A stretch of 64,000 nucleotides of DNA from Ligula intestinalis (taxonomy: Eukaryota > Platyhelminthes > Cestoda > Diphyllobothriidea > Diphyllobothriidae). The stretch spans positions 44,487,340 through 44,551,339 of the forward strand of contig JAYGXS010000001.1 in assembly GCA_036362985.1 (NCBI GenBank), read 5' to 3'. The notes under the pieces were generated by a model. That model did no database searches. It worked only from the letters and a program-made list of their open reading frames with translations, and was not told the origin of the DNA. Both the position numbers and the translations under genes were made by a program. This document shows, one piece after another, positions 34,300 to 46,379 of the stretch (its first letter is position 1; each line of letters begins with the position of its first letter).

Positions 34300-35150
34300 A
34301 AAATACAACTCGAGATCGATCTAGTTTTACCTTTGCATATCAAAGCCCGTATTTGCTTACGTACTTGAACCCTCCCCAATGCCCACAACCTAACGCAATT
34401 TCTTCCCCTCCCCCGAGACAAGGACCTTTACGCGCCGTGTAAACGATAAGTTGTAATCCGAGTATGCTTATTAACCCTTTCCAAATCTATAATTTTCGTT
34501 TTACCTACAAGTGTGCTGGCATGAGTTATATGTTTTCCAATTCGACTTTTCAAACACACACATTGTGTAGTACTCACTGTCATTTACGTGGAAAGAATAG
34601 AACGCAAGATCAATCTATTTTCACCTTTACTTAACCAGGTCGGTATATGCTCACGTACCCTCTTTTCCAGGCACCTCAATCTTGAGATCTATTCTTGCGC
34701 ACCTTGTCGATACTTAACATCGAATCGATACTGATGAGGCCTTTCAGGTTGTCTACCTAACACCAGTTAACCTTTCCAACGGCTTACGCCAACGGGTAGC
34801 AGCCGAGGCTGTGGCTATGCGGCTAGCGAATCCAATGCTTTGTTGTCGGAAGACGCTTACACAAGTTGTTTTATTTCTGTGGCCGATCGCGATGCCCGTA
34901 GGCGATTGCACATTGTCTCAACCCCCTAGTGACCGTCGTTCGCTCCGTGTAAATGATAGTGATTTTCACTGCGTGTCCTGACCCCTGGAAAATGCCCAAG
35001 ATCTAACCCAATGTCCTGCCCTCCCCAGCACAAGGTCTTCTACACGTTGCTCTTGCTACGCGGTTAGCATAAAAATCGATAAAAATGTTAATTCCCGTAC
35101 GCTTATTAACATTTTCAACCTGTACAATTTTTTTATCTGGGCAAAAGTAC
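34300..35150. repeat. nested PLE lineage 1 tail fragments
   Basis: Two or more tail copies. One begins near 34310 (AACTCGAGATCGATCTAG). A second holds the nuclease end CGATACTGATGAGGCC near 34727, GCGGCTAGCGAATCCAATGC near 34819 and the tail to 35100. Not coding. Confidence 0.55.
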
Positions 35151-35190
35151 TGGCCTGATGAAGAGATGCTTAAACATGTGTTTGCCGAAT
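35149..35190 (+). ncRNA. hammerhead-like motif, type A
   Basis: TGGC (35151-35154), CTGATGA perfect core (35155-35161), AGAGATGCT, TAA for GAA, stem III AAC-ATGT-GTT, T, GCC. One catalytic base is lost. Confidence 0.55.
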
Positions 35191-35399
35191 CGAATTTTCA
35201 AATTAAACATGAGAATATTTGCATAATTGCAATATAGTCTTGGTGGGCAATGAAGGCGAACATGGTTTGACTTGCATCTGATATTTGTGGTGACGGGGAA
35301 AGGGACAAAGTTAGCATGTCCTTTTCAGACTTGTTTTAATTTCACAGTTTCCAATTACTGAATTGTAAATTTCTTACAATAACAGAAGAAAAAGGAACA

Positions 35400-35775
35400 T
35401 TCACCATGGTAGGTTTATAATAAGCTTAAGTTTTCGGGTAGGTGTCTAGTCTACCAATCTTCAGAAAATGGACACTCTAACTCCCAGTCCTCGTCATTAT
35501 GCCGTTATTTCTCACTTACGCGTGTTTTACCAATCAGGGTTGAATTACTGCGTGTGTCTCGCGCCTCATCGTCGGTCTGCTCGTTTACCCCTGTCTGTCA
35601 CCGTGCCACGTGTGTTATTTTCATCCCCATGCGCGTTCGTTCCGCAGGGCGCCGTCGCGCGCTGACTTGCTTCAGGCCTATACATGTTGGCCACGGTGCT
35701 GGTTGATAGCCCAATTTTATCAACGCCTTGTCGGTTCCTGGAGAAGAACGTTCTTAAAACAACATATGGACCGGT
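35400..35775. other. GC-rich unassigned insert
   Basis: A GC-rich stretch (about 35520-35690) between a PLE tail and a PLE inverted repeat. Base composition differs from its surroundings. No motif identified; it may be an LTR or the tail of another element. Confidence 0.3.
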
Positions 35776-35779
35776 AAAT

Positions 35780-36350
35780 TTATGTGTTGGTTTAGTGAAC
35801 AGTCAGTAGACATCCAGGCTTTTTTAATCTGCTTCTCTGTGTGATTATCCCCTCAGCCCACAATTTCAACCACGTCAAAATTGAACTCATGCCCCATCTC
35901 TCCAACATATGTTCCTACTTTCGACTTTGGGTCCAACCTTCTTACAGCCATCTTTTGCTCATGTATTCGCGTTTGTAGTTGAGGGGCGCGTGAGGGTTCT
36001 CGGAAAATCTACACGCACAATCCGGCAAAAATTAATGCGGATGAAAGGCCCTATCCCTAAACTGGAGACGTCAGGCGTCTTCTACTGACTTTACTGCAGC
36101 TGTGGGATGTGAAAGTATGTTGAAGAAACCAGCCGACAACTAAAAACGTGAATGCATGAGCATAAGCTGACTGTAAGAAGGATGAACACAAATTCGGAGG
36201 TAACACCCCATGCTGCAGAGATGGGGCATGACTTCAACTTTGACGCGGTTGAAATTGTGGGCTGGGGGGATAATCACACAGCGAAGCAGATTAAAAAGCC
36301 TGGATGTCTACCGACTGTTCCCTTAACCACCACATAAATTACAGTTTATC
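35780..36350. pseudogene. PLE lineage 3 nuclease segment in head-to-head inverted duplicate
   Basis: The right half (about 36095-36340, +) codes CGM, KYVEETSRQLKT, MHEHKLTVRRMNTNSEVT and AEMGHDFNFDAVEIVGWGDN, a GIY-YIG nuclease C-terminus with frame breaks. The left half (about 35990-35780, -) codes the same region in reverse (VRRLDPKSKV, EMGHEFNFDVVEIVG). Positions mirror about 36059; for example 35856-35870 is complementary to 36248-36262. No RT part is present. Confidence 0.7.
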
Positions 36351-36419
36351 CGATGTATAGTTACTGTAGTTCTTCCCACGTTTCCTAAATAAATAATCAT
36401 ACGATTTGGTGCAGCTAAT

Positions 36420-37340
36420 ACAAGAAAGATTTATTGACGGCCATTGGTAGGCTTATGAACATTTATCTACCAGTGAGCAATTTTGGTAACGCAAAATCTT
36501 TCGAAAAAATTGATATTCACTTATTTAGATGGAAAATGTCCTCGGTGGCCTAAAACAGTTTATTAAGCACATCATTCCAAATCCTTTCAAACGCGGTTTT
36601 CTGCTGGCTTTTATATGACTATCCTCTAAATCACTTTTGATATTGTATCCGAAATTAAGAACCAATGCTTGACGAAACATTGCCACATCTGGACTTACTG
36701 ATTACGCGGGGTTAACAATGTTTTGTTGGCCATTATTTTAATGTTTTTTTACCTGTTTCTATGTTTCTGCAAATAAACCCAAATTACTAACATTATCGAT
36801 TGTTTTCTTGTTGGATTTTATCTTAAATATATTCGGCAAACCCCACAGTTATTACACATATCTCGCTTAATGGAATAAGTCTGATTCTCGCAGTATTCAA
36901 TTCGATTGTGGTTATGCCAATAAGATCCTTATCGAATTTTAGTACCAGAATAAGTTTGTGAATAAGACATAATTTAAGCAATCTCTTGAGGTCAGTTTTG
37001 CTGATTTATTTGCAAAAAATGTGCCCTCATCTTCAACCCCGGTATTCAGGACCACCTGTCCACAATTTCCTAATAACGGAGCAATCAAATTTATTTCATT
37101 TCTTGTAGTAAGATGGGATTTAAATTAATAAGTATAAGAAAGACTTCGTGTTATTCACACTTAGTGACAGGTTCGGTTTTGCGATGCTTTACAAAGGCGC
37201 ATATGGTACAAATGCTTATTCGGGTTAAAAAAATGTTGTCGTCCATAACTACCGTTGTCTAAATTTTCATTTATAAGGATTATTGGAAGCTGTCGTTCAA
37301 TGTGGAATTCATCCTTGTGCAACAAACTATTCAATCCGGG
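36420..37340. other. non-coding region, unassigned
   Basis: No coding or repeat signal that I can name. Confidence 0.35.
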
Positions 37341-37470
37341 TCCATGTCTGCTACTGCTATCTGACCATGTTTCTGATGACAAATCCGCGACGGATCTCGA
37401 AACACCGGGCGAATAAAAGTATTGTCCAAAAGATCGAGTCGTCGTCTTCTCAAACTATTCAGTATTTAAT
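37341..37470 (+). ncRNA. hammerhead-like motif, type C, in PLE end fragment
   Basis: CTGATGA perfect core (37374-37380), stem II hairpin ATCCG-CGA-CGGAT, GAAAC (37400-37404), then CGGGCGAATAAAAGTATTGTC (ends 37427) and a CGTCGTCTTCTC tail. Nearly the same as 56375-56460 and, on the minus strand, 18470-18530. No coding part of the element is attached. Confidence 0.6.
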
Positions 37471-39090
37471 ATTACGGTAGGTTATTTAACATTTCTTACA
37501 TTAAATCTAATAGTGAAACGTTCCACGAAGGTAATTAGTGCCCTTCGTCTTTTGGTTAATGCGTACTTGAGCGATACTAGACTTCATTTTCCTTTATTTA
37601 TAAGTTCCCCAGCTCTTGACACTGATATCTGGAAGATACAAATTTACAGCTTATTAGATAGATAGTGTAGTAAGCGGGGTGTTTGTGTTAAAATGGGAAG
37701 GTAAAATATACTTATCAAGCATACTACCCTATAATAAATATTATTCAATATTTCTTTAGAGTATCACCCTTTGATGAGCCTAAAGTAGTAGTTGGGGGAC
37801 TATATGATTTTTCAAAAATTCCCATATTGTTGGAAGGCCGTCTTGTTTAATGTATTCTTAGCATCTATGCATAAATTATTCGGAGATATAATCAGGCAGT
37901 TTTAGTATGCCCATCGTTTCCATGGTGCTAAGTCGGTTGGTTTAATTCACCAACTGCCCCTAGAAAATATTCAAGAGAAATGCGGAAATAAAATAACGTT
38001 TGCCTTTTTTTGCAAGGACGTTGACATGTACCAGGGTAGGCTTAAAAAAGTATGAATTGCATTAAGGCGTTATCACAAATGTCGTTTAATCTAAAATAAT
38101 GGTCCCGAGAACGTTGTCATGGTTTAGACGTGATTAAGCTTGAAGGATAATTTTCAAGTTTATGACACTATAAAATGAAACCAAAAGTTGTCAGTTGCTG
38201 TGAAGGTTGACAGTTTAAATCCTAGCTGAAAAATTAAAGTGTTCGTGATTATTAAAGGACGTCCTGTAACTGGGCTTCAACGCCTTATCAAATTAAGCCA
38301 ACTCACGGCAGTGTCATAAACATTGAAACGAGTGTTGCTATCTTGTTAAGTAAATAATGTCAACCTTCACTTAATATAATAAAATATTAAAGAGAAAATT
38401 ATCGGACGATGTCTGTGATAAAAACAAAAATCACCATTAATAATAAGTGTTAGGTAAAGATCAGTCCCTGAACTGCATTCACAGTAGTTCTTCTCCTTCT
38501 AGCGACGGAATTTGTAATCTGGGTAAACTTTTTTGCAATTGACTATATATTATCTGGCCCATTCGTTTTAAGCATTACTTGTTGATATATTATTAAAGGA
38601 TACAAGCCAAGTTGAATCATTTCCGGACGCAGCAGCCGCTAAATACGATAAATAGCCTGCTGCTACATGCATAAATTGAGTAACGTTGTTGTGCAATTAC
38701 GTTTTACAAAGTACTTTCAGGAAAATTTATTTCTGCAGCACAGTGTTTTAGGTATTTAAAACTTAATTTCACAAAAAATACTTCACGCCCCTAACAAAGG
38801 CCTCTTGGCGCCGTGGCAACTCTTAAGCGCGATATCATTTACTCATCTCGTCATTTCTTCTGCAGGGAGCACAATGCAGCGTATTACGTAAAAGGAGCTA
38901 ATAGGCTAGCAAAAACACCCCACCCATTTACAGACGAACGCAAGCTGGATAGATTTGCCAAAGTTTATAAGCTTTCTTGTGCTTAAGCAAAGTAAATTCG
39001 CGAAACCGGCGAGAATTCGCTGTAAGACGGAAGGAAGTCCTTCGTTTTTAGCCCCCAACCTTCATTCAATGATCACATAACAATGCCAAA
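37471..39090. other. non-coding region, unassigned
   Basis: AT-rich, nothing recognised. Confidence 0.35.
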
Positions 39091-39093
39091 ACA

Positions 39094-39552
39094 TTAACTT
39101 CGCAAAAAAGAAAAAAATATGTGAATCCGACAACAGAAATTTACGCATGTCGCAGGAAGTATGGAAGTCGACCAACGACTCGAATTATGTATTTGCATAC
39201 ATATCGCGTTTATTATCTCCCAAACGTAAGGAAGAGGAAGAAGAGCGGACAGGTTCATGGGCCAAGTTGCAGTTGAACTGTAGTTTCGAAAACTCTCTGT
39301 CTTCCATCGTCGGAGTGTTATGGCAGCTGCATCTGGTGATCTTGAGTTAGCCAGCCTTGCCATCTGCCTCAAATTATATCGGTTTTGGACTTGTAAACTT
39401 TGACCTGCCCTTTCGTTACCGACCACATTTGGTCTTTCGGAGGTGAGCAGTCGGTAGGCTTGTGTGACCTTCGTCCTCTCTGCTGTCGGCATAGTTGTAG
39501 GCGAGTCAATATGCTTGCTGGTTACACCCACATCACCCGGCGGACTGACCAC
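39094..39552 (-). other. open frame of unknown origin, 152 codons
   Basis: The frame is GC-richer than its surroundings and basic (NRYNLRQMARLANSRSPDAA). No domain recognised, no Met context or splice signal that supports a host gene, and PLE debris follows at 39655. It may be a piece of a transposon polyprotein. Low confidence that it is coding. Confidence 0.2.
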
Positions 39553-39649
39553 TCGTTGCTGTACACTTGGGTTGTTCTTTGCCTCACGGTTGCAATGGTG
39601 AAACAGTGTTTGACATTGGTCGCGTGACCTCCGACCTCCTCAATTTTTC

Positions 39650-39795
39650 TTAAATTTAGAAGTTCTGGGCCCGATACGTCGATGACACATTCGTCATACT
39701 AAAGCAGAGCTAGGTGCAAGCTTGGAAATCTATTTCGAAACAAATGAGATCATTTAAGCATACGGTAACAAAATGTGCGTGACCATATATCTGCT
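39650..39795 (+). pseudogene. PLE RT scrap with intact motif C
   Basis: FWARYVDDTFVILKQ is readable at about 39664-39708, then a stop and VQAWKSISKQMRSFKHTV. The sequence fits lineage 2 around YVDD. Only about 45 codons remain. Confidence 0.55.
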
Positions 39796-39799
39796 TGAT

Positions 39800-42280
39800 C
39801 TGTTTATTAAATATGACTTTCCCCATGGCTTTACAGTTTTAGACCTCTAACGTTAGTCCCATATGATTGATGACAAAACGTCATGAAAAGAATACATTTT
39901 ACTTATTATTGCAGTCATCTTTCAGACGTTAATTGACGGATGTTGCGTGTTCAGCTCAATACAGATTGACCAGGAACAAGTCTTCAGAATAAAATTTAAA
40001 AAATCAAGTAGGTCAACTTTACTACGATTCATTCAACGGGCGAGCTTTAAGCAGTGACGCTGCTTCTGTTACGAAAACGGAAACATAAAAGGCGATCAAT
40101 GATAAAATGTCCTCTAATACTGTTCTGTTGATTTTTGGGATTGTAAGCAACTTATGTTTTCAAACCGCATTCACAGTTGCAAGACAAAAAAGGGAAATAA
40201 GGGTTGGAGTCAGATTCAAAGCTTAATAAATAGGTAAAGAGCCATTCTGCGGGCATAAAAATACACAGTAGGCTGATCACCTTAGCCTAGGTATGCAAAA
40301 TTAGAACGGAGTCGGCGACTTTGTACGAAGCTCATCAATTATGCAGTCCCGTAGTTAAATAGAAGGTGAGAACCACTTTTCATTTGCAGAAAGGCTACTT
40401 GGCTGCAGGAGTAAAACCTCGAGATACCCATATGAGCCTTGCGGCGAGACTATCAAAGTGCATGGGCAGAAAGCCGCTAAGGATATTTTTGGTAAAATTG
40501 TCTCTTGAGCTACCTGTGTTTCATCTGCCACAGTAAACGTTTTCCTTTAACTTTTGCATCCCTTGTTTCTGACTGGGGAATCCTCCAGTTGACAGTCATT
40601 ATAGCCGACGTAGATGTGAAATAATTTATCACCTATCAATAAATCAGGCGCTTAAGAGAATTTTTGCGAAAAAACCGCGTTCGAATCTATAAAGGAAGCC
40701 TGCATAACTCGAGTCAGAGATGCTACACTATGGTCAATTCTTGGATTACCACTCTGCATTCAAACAAAGCGTGGATCTCAAAGGCGGAACTTTTGAGTAG
40801 CTTTCAAAACTCTGATCTGCAATAGGCGAGGGAACCAAAGCAAGGACTTTTTCAAGTACAGACTGTCACTGACCTTAAACACTCCCCATCCTAGAGAGGA
40901 CAACTGGCGAATTTCGTACAGAGGGCTGCCAAACATAGTTTTCGGGTTCATTTTCCCCGGACGTGTAACACATTTGGAAAATTAAACTATTATCAAACTA
41001 AGAATTATTGATTTTTCATATTTATCTGTTTTTAAGGTTTAAAAAAATAAATATTCGGATATTTCAGAGTAAACATAGCGAATGATGTTGATTTCGATAA
41101 TGTGCTGCGCTGTTTGGCAGTACAGTGCAACTACTCGCTGGTGAAGTAATAATACACATGCAGAAAACAGGCCGTATTCTCGTCACCCTCACCTAATTAG
41201 GCCAGTGGCAGGGACCACCGGGGGGGGTGTCGGCGGAGTGGCTAATAATATTGCGTCATTCTTCTATTCGTGCCACATAGGATGTGGTCTTTGCATATAT
41301 GCAGGGTTTGCAGAGACATGGCGGCAGGCGTTATCGGAGCTCTGTGAATGGTAAATCATCAAAGATCGTCGAAGGAAGGAGTCACGGCAGCCTGGCTTAC
41401 TAGTCCCATTACACCTACATGTGCTAATATTCCCATGCACAACGTGTAATACAACATGCTAGATACAAATGTGCGAGTTTCGCTTAGTGAAAATGATGGC
41501 ACGAGTGCTCTGGAAATGGCCGCACCAATTCTTCTCTTTTACATACACCAATCACTCAAAATCCGTCCTCAACCTGGTGTCACTATTGTGAAGAAGTGAC
41601 TAGCAGAGCAATATTCATGCCTGTCACGTACATTTTGCTCCGCGGAATGTTTCAGGTGCAGTGTGGGTTTGCTTCTACGGGAACTCTAAAGCCGCCCTTT
41701 TTGGTTATGCTGCACTATCTTCCCTTAGTTTCGGTGCATATGGATCAAAATTAAAGTATTCCCATTATCACTGATATTAGGGTTGATAAGCGCCTTCCGA
41801 TTTAATAAAATTCAGCGGCATTTAGAAGCACTGTTTGACCCGTTTAAAAAAATTGCCAACCAGGTTATAACAAACAAAATGTTCGGAAGATGTCGGAAAT
41901 AGTATTTAATGTTGCTTGATTGCAGTCCCTGCTGTCGAGGCTGCAAAAAGATTGAATTTCTTTAGATATGCTCAGAAAAAAAAAAGTTCTGCAGACATTT
42001 TTGGGTTCCTCTCAATTTTAGAATTAATTTAAAATGTATGATCCTCAAATTTAATAGTAATCTACTACATTGTTTCGGGAGAACAGTGGCGGAGCCAAAT
42101 CTCGCAAGCTTTTACCGAAATAACAATTATTTTTCCAACGCCAAAATATGCAAGACATGCTTTTGAAAAAATTTTTAAATAACACTGATTGCAAATTATT
42201 TCTTCGCCCATCAACCAAACAACTGTGACAAAGGAAAATAAGCGACTCATTTAAAAGGTACACCACAGTCATGCGCATGG
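39800..42280. other. non-coding region, unassigned
   Basis: Mixed composition. A G run near 41220 (GGGGGGGGTGTCGGCGG) stands out. No gene or known repeat recognised. Confidence 0.35.
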
Positions 42281-42284
42281 CTAT

Positions 42285-42390
42285 GACTAGTCTACTATCA
42301 CCTATGATTAAAGATTCCTGACGGAATCCTGGACGTCAGGAAAATAAAACTCTTGTTCCGGTGAGCGCATCCTCTTCTTCTGGTGGTGTG
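42285..42390 (+). repeat. type B hammerhead-like repeat, single copy
   Basis: CCTATGATTAAAGATTCC, TGACGGAATCC, TGGACGTCAGGAAAATAAAA, then GGTGAGCGCATCC and TCTTCTTCT. It matches the element at 4547-4670 (reverse strand) in order, with scattered changes. Confidence 0.6.
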
Positions 42391-42829
42391 AGTAGCTGAA
42401 CTCACAAGGATGCTGGGATTTGAACACACGAAGCTAGTTGCGCCATGCTTTCCACAACTACGTGACGGCATGCTGGCGCGCGTAGCAAGCAGTCCATCTT
42501 AGCATGAAACACTTCAGGTAATAAAATGTGTGAAAGAGGGTTGTGTAACCGCTTCCACCCTCTTCAGCATCATGTCCTTCGCAGTGGTGATGTTCGTCTG
42601 CCGTAAAGTGTGCTCTATAGTCAACGTTGACTACACGAATGATGGGCAACTCGTCAGCATTCGACTCCTGATGTCATTTCCATATTTTTTAAAAGTTGAC
42701 GGATAATACCCGTGTAAGAATTTAGGAAGTTCAGTTAACGAGCGAACATTTTTAATGATGTATCAGCAGTCACATACAATAATATAAGGGAGAGGAGAGT
42801 TAACAAGCGTTTTGACAACCAATCAGTAA

Positions 42830-43120
42830 TAAAAAAGGGGGAGGGGGAGGAGGAGGAAGGGTTAAGTCATCAGAGGGGTCAGATTACACTCAGCATTAGG
42901 AACCAGGGGAGAACTGGGGGGGTGGGGGTGGAAAGTTCCCATAATTATTTCTTGTCAACCCCCCATCCCTGTCTCGCGTGGTGCGGGTGGCAGGAGGGCA
43001 GAAGGTGTCATCGTCCCGTGACGGCGTGGGTGGTCTGGGGATGCTTGCTGTCGCTATCGCGTCGCCATTTAGCGGCATGGGGGTGCCTGCTGTCGCTGTC
43101 CCGTCAACTTCTTCCGGCAT
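42830..43120 (+). other. G-rich region with a short imperfect tandem repeat
   Basis: Runs GGGGGAGGAGGAGGAAGGG (about 42840) and GGGGGGGTGGGGGTGG (42915-42931) could form G-quadruplexes. A unit of about 53 bp containing GCTTGCTGTCGCTATCG and GCCTGCTGTCGCTGTCC is repeated near 43043 and 43086. It leads into the motif at 43171, so it is probably a terminal-repeat variant. Confidence 0.5.
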
Positions 43121-43170
43121 GATTGGTGGCCTAATATTTTGTTAACTATACGCTCCCCTATAGTATTGTA

Positions 43171-43210
43171 TTTGCCTGATGATGAATGATCGAAAATGTT
43201 CGTTTGCCTA
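43171..43210 (+). ncRNA. hammerhead-like motif, type A
   Basis: CTGATGA perfect core (43176-43182), TGAATGATC, GAAAATGTTCGTTTGCC. Stem III is imperfect. It pairs as an inverted end with 43467-43508. Confidence 0.52.
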
Positions 43211-43466
43211 ACTTTACATTTCGATAAATTCACAAGCAGTGTGCAGGTCTTCTACTTCGCAGATGACTGCATTCTAAACGTAAAAAAGAACGACGAAATA
43301 AGCGGAATTTGTGTCTTATACCTTTGGCAGCTGCAATTTAGAATTTCAGAACACAACACGCACTGGTGCCTCAGCTAAAGTATAACCTGAGCCTATAGAT
43401 TAGCGCACAGCTGTATGCACATTCCACTACCTGGAATGAAGTATTGCTAAACTTCGGAAGATAAAT

Positions 43467-43508
43467 TGGCGAACATACGTTTGTTTTTGATAAATTCTCG
43501 TCGGGCCT
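43467..43508 (-). ncRNA. hammerhead-like motif, type A
   Basis: On the minus strand: AGGC, CCGACGA, GAATTTATC, AAA for GAA, AACAAACGTATGTT, C, GCCA. Two core changes. Confidence 0.55.
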
Positions 43509-43660
43509 TTACATTTCTATGGTATGAATAAACTATGGTGGTTGGTGGACATATGAAGTGTTCTCGTTGTCACTGTGGGGAGGAGGGGGACGGTGGGGGA
43601 GTTGAGATCAGAGTGTCAATGTCTAGATGGCCCGGCGTCCAGGGCCGCCGATAAGGTGAG

Positions 43661-43935
43661 TCCCCGCAGAGACGACCAAGTCCCAAGTCCAGCCACGCAC
43701 ACCTAATCGGCGGTCCTGGACGACGGGCCGTCTAGACATTGACACTCTGATCTCAACTCCCCCAACGTCCCCCCTCCTCCCCACAATGATAACGAGAACA
43801 CTTCGTCTGTCCACCAACCACCATAGTTTATTCATACCATATAAATGTAAAGGCTTGACGAGAATTTATCGAAAACAAACGTATGTTCGCCAATTTATCT
43901 TCTGAAATTTTCAATGGGAATTTTCGCAAAGTTAA
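43661..43935 (+). repeat. 5' pLTR of the 43.7-46.65 kb PLE
   Basis: Direct repeat with 46380-46650: CGCAGAGACGACCAAGTCC at 43665 and 46384, the same C-rich stretch, then the hammerhead-like motif and CAATTTATCTTCTGAAATTT. The offset is about 2.72 kb. Confidence 0.82.
43850..43895 (+). ncRNA. hammerhead-like motif, type A, in 5' pLTR
   Basis: AGGC, TTGACGA (one core change), GAATTTATC, GAA, stem III AACA..TGTT, C before the expected cut, then GCCA. Confidence 0.6.
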
Positions 43936-43974
43936 AACAAACCAAAGATCCCGCGGTGTTAAAGGCGCTCAATG

Positions 43975-46193
43975 GGTACCTAAGAATAAACACCAAACTT
44001 TTGGAGGCGCATTCACGGGCCAGATTTATCGAGAGATGCGTCGAGGTGAACGAGTACCTTACTTTCAACTGGAGAGCAGTGTAGAAGTCGCACGGTTATC
44101 ACCAGTGATACCTTAAGAAGATTTGCGAAGAATGAACTGGAAAGCATCCGTGTAAGGATGGAAGAACTGGGACATTACTTATTCCAACGTGCAGCCACAC
44201 TTGACCACCTAAACGCAGACGAAAGACTGTAATTCGAGAATTATGTGCAGTCCATCGAGGAAAAGCGAGGAGAAGCCAAGAAAACTTCTGTTCTTCGTAG
44301 TGTACAGGAATGCAGACCACAATTGAAGCTTCCTGAGGATCCAAGTCGGTATGTACACAACTATTCCTCCGTATCTCTTGACAAAACCTCGCTGGCAGCC
44401 TTATAATTGGGTCCAAAATTGTACTGCCCCGCCAGAAACCAAACCAGCTAGAGATGGAAACACAGTTTGAAAACTTGCTTAATCAAACACCTGACCTTCA
44501 GCCAGTGTCAGCGGAGAGTATGCAGCACTTTAAGTCTACACTAGCTAACTGTTCATATCAATACTTAAACAGTGGCCAAAATCATCCGGGTCTGCTGACG
44601 AAAGCCCACATGGAGAAATTAAGACAGCTCCAACAGAACAAAGAGATCCTAATAACGAGGCCAGATAAGGGAACGGGTGTTGTTCTAATGGATAGAACAG
44701 ACTACATTGTGAAAATGCAATCCATTTTGTCAGACGAACAAAAGTTTAGCAAGACACAAAAGGATAAAGATCGCACGGATGATGTTGAAAACCAGCTGAC
44801 TGATTGTCTGAAAAGACTTCAAAAGGACGGCGTCATAAGCGAATATGACTTAGAGCGTCTTCGTCTCGTTGGCATGCACATACCTTGACTATATGGGCTG
44901 CCTAAGATTCACAAAGATGGCGTGCCCGTTCGTCTCATCCTAAATATGAGAAACTCGCCATACCATGCGACAGCAAAATGGCTAGCAGACAAGCTGGAAC
45001 CCATACAGAGTCAAAGAGCACCTCACAGCCTCCGAGACACCTTCGAATTCGTGGATGGCGTGAAAGACCTTGACCTGAACGGGATGATGATGTTCTCACT
45101 GGATGTCTCGTCCCTATTCACGAACGTGCCGGTCACAGAAACAGTAGACTACATCTGTGAATTAATTACCTTGACTCAGCAGAACATAGGAATGCCGGTT
45201 ACTGCACTGAAGGAATTATTGCTAAAATGCACCTTGAATGTACAGTTCCTATTTGACAATAACCTGTACCGACAATTGGACGGAGTAGCTATGCGCTCGC
45301 CCCTGGGTCCAATTCTAGCAAATATATTCATGGGCAAGCTAGAAGCTACGCAACTCAGCCACCAGATAAATAATCTAACGTACTATCAACGGTACGTAGA
45401 CGACATATTTGCAGTTGCATCAGATCAAACCAACATATTAACGCTAATGCATAGAGTAAATCAGGCACACAAATCGATAAAATTTACCCTAGAAGAAGAA
45501 CAATCTGGATCGCTTCCATTCCTTTATGTACTACTTAGTAAAAGAGCCGATGAGAGCATTCAACGTAGGGCATATCGGAAGAAGACGTGGTCCGGGCAAT
45601 ACATCAATTTCGCTAGTTTCGTGCCGTTGAACTTCAAAAACAATTTAGTACGCTGTTTAACGCAAAGGGCGAAGAGGATTTGCTCGACTGATAGCATTGA
45701 AGAGGAGCTTAAGATTGTTGAAGGCGTGTTTCGACAAAATGAGTATCCTTGTCGATTTATCACTAAAAACATGGCTGAAAGGCCGCCAAAGCCCTCAGTA
45801 TTAACAGTAGAGAAGAAACGAATCTTCATCAGAGTCCCATTTCAAGGGGATGGACCAAGCGAACTACTAAGGAGGCACCTGAGTCAAGCCGTAGCAACTA
45901 CCTTCCCAGCAGCCGACGCCCATGTATTGTTCTCGACTAATCCCATCCTATACGGAGAGATAAAGGATAAACTGCCAGCCCAGACCACCTCAATGTGCAT
46001 ATATTTATTGACCTGTTACTGTTGGGCAGGATATATTGGTCGCATGAGCTGGCACTTGTCCAAAAGCGTAAGGGAACAAATACCCGCATGGTTAGGGAAG
46101 GGCCAACTTAAAGGTATAAACAGTTCAATCTTAGCGCACCTGGTAGATTCGAACCATCCCGTGGATGCCAAAGAGGCCTTCCAGATGATTTGA
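43975..46193 (+). pseudogene. PLE lineage 1 full-length RT / GIY-YIG protein, best copy
   Basis: This copy carries all domains. The N-terminal helical region starts VLKALNGYLRINTKLLEAH and passes KNELESIRVRMEELGHYLFQ (44131) and YVHNYSSVSL. A frame break near 44416 leads into NQLEMETQFENLL (44439). EILITRPDKGTGVVL follows (44644), then LYGLPKIHKDGVPV. RT motif A is MFSLDVSSLFTNVP (Asp at 45102), motif B LDGVAMRSPLGPILAN (one Gly to Arg), and motif C YVDD intact at 45393-45404. Next come RVNQAHKSIKFTLEEEQSGS and RQNEYPCRFITKNMA. The nuclease has CYCWAGYIGRMSWHLSKSVR and the His/Asp-rich end LAHLVDSNHPVDAKEAF. Stops: TAA 44230, TAA 44404 and TGA 44886. The last sits where CGA is expected, a CpG-type change. 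From 44889 to 46193 the frame is open. The coding end lies about 190 bp before the 3' pLTR. Probably inactive but recent. Confidence 0.9.
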
Positions 46194-46379
46194 AAGGTGC
46201 CTTCAAGCTACTCAAAACTCCTCGGACAGCGTCTTTGGGCGACGACAGAGGCGGCCGCCATCAGGCTACGCAGACCGCTGCTATGTGCCCAAAATAATTT
46301 CGTCGCGGCGCCCCAGTTGCCATGGGCGAAATTCGGTAACATGGCCACCCACAGCGGACCACAGGCCTCGGAAACGGGC
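46194..46379 (+). other. 3' untranslated part of the PLE
   Basis: GC-rich, between the RT/nuclease stop and the 3' pLTR. Open frames on both strands here are composition effects. Confidence 0.55.

Larger units (their letters stand above)
43450..43909. repeat. inverted repeat, about 209-bp arms, of a PLE pLTR
   Basis: Arms 43450-43658 and 43701-43909 mirror about 43679.5; for example GTTGGTGGAC at 43541 is complementary to 43809-43818. Each arm carries a hammerhead-like motif (43467-43508 minus, 43850-43895 plus). The loop (about 43659-43700) is asymmetrical. Confidence 0.85.

Noticed and set aside
39094..39552. Minus-strand 152-codon frame as an intact gene
   Set aside because: Could not be tied to any family; kept only as a low-confidence unknown.
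43196..43378. FADD-like motif (VFYFADDCILNV) suggesting a LINE reverse transcriptase
   Set aside because: Only a few residues match, with no flanking RT motifs; it lies between two inverted hammerhead-like ends. Too weak to call.
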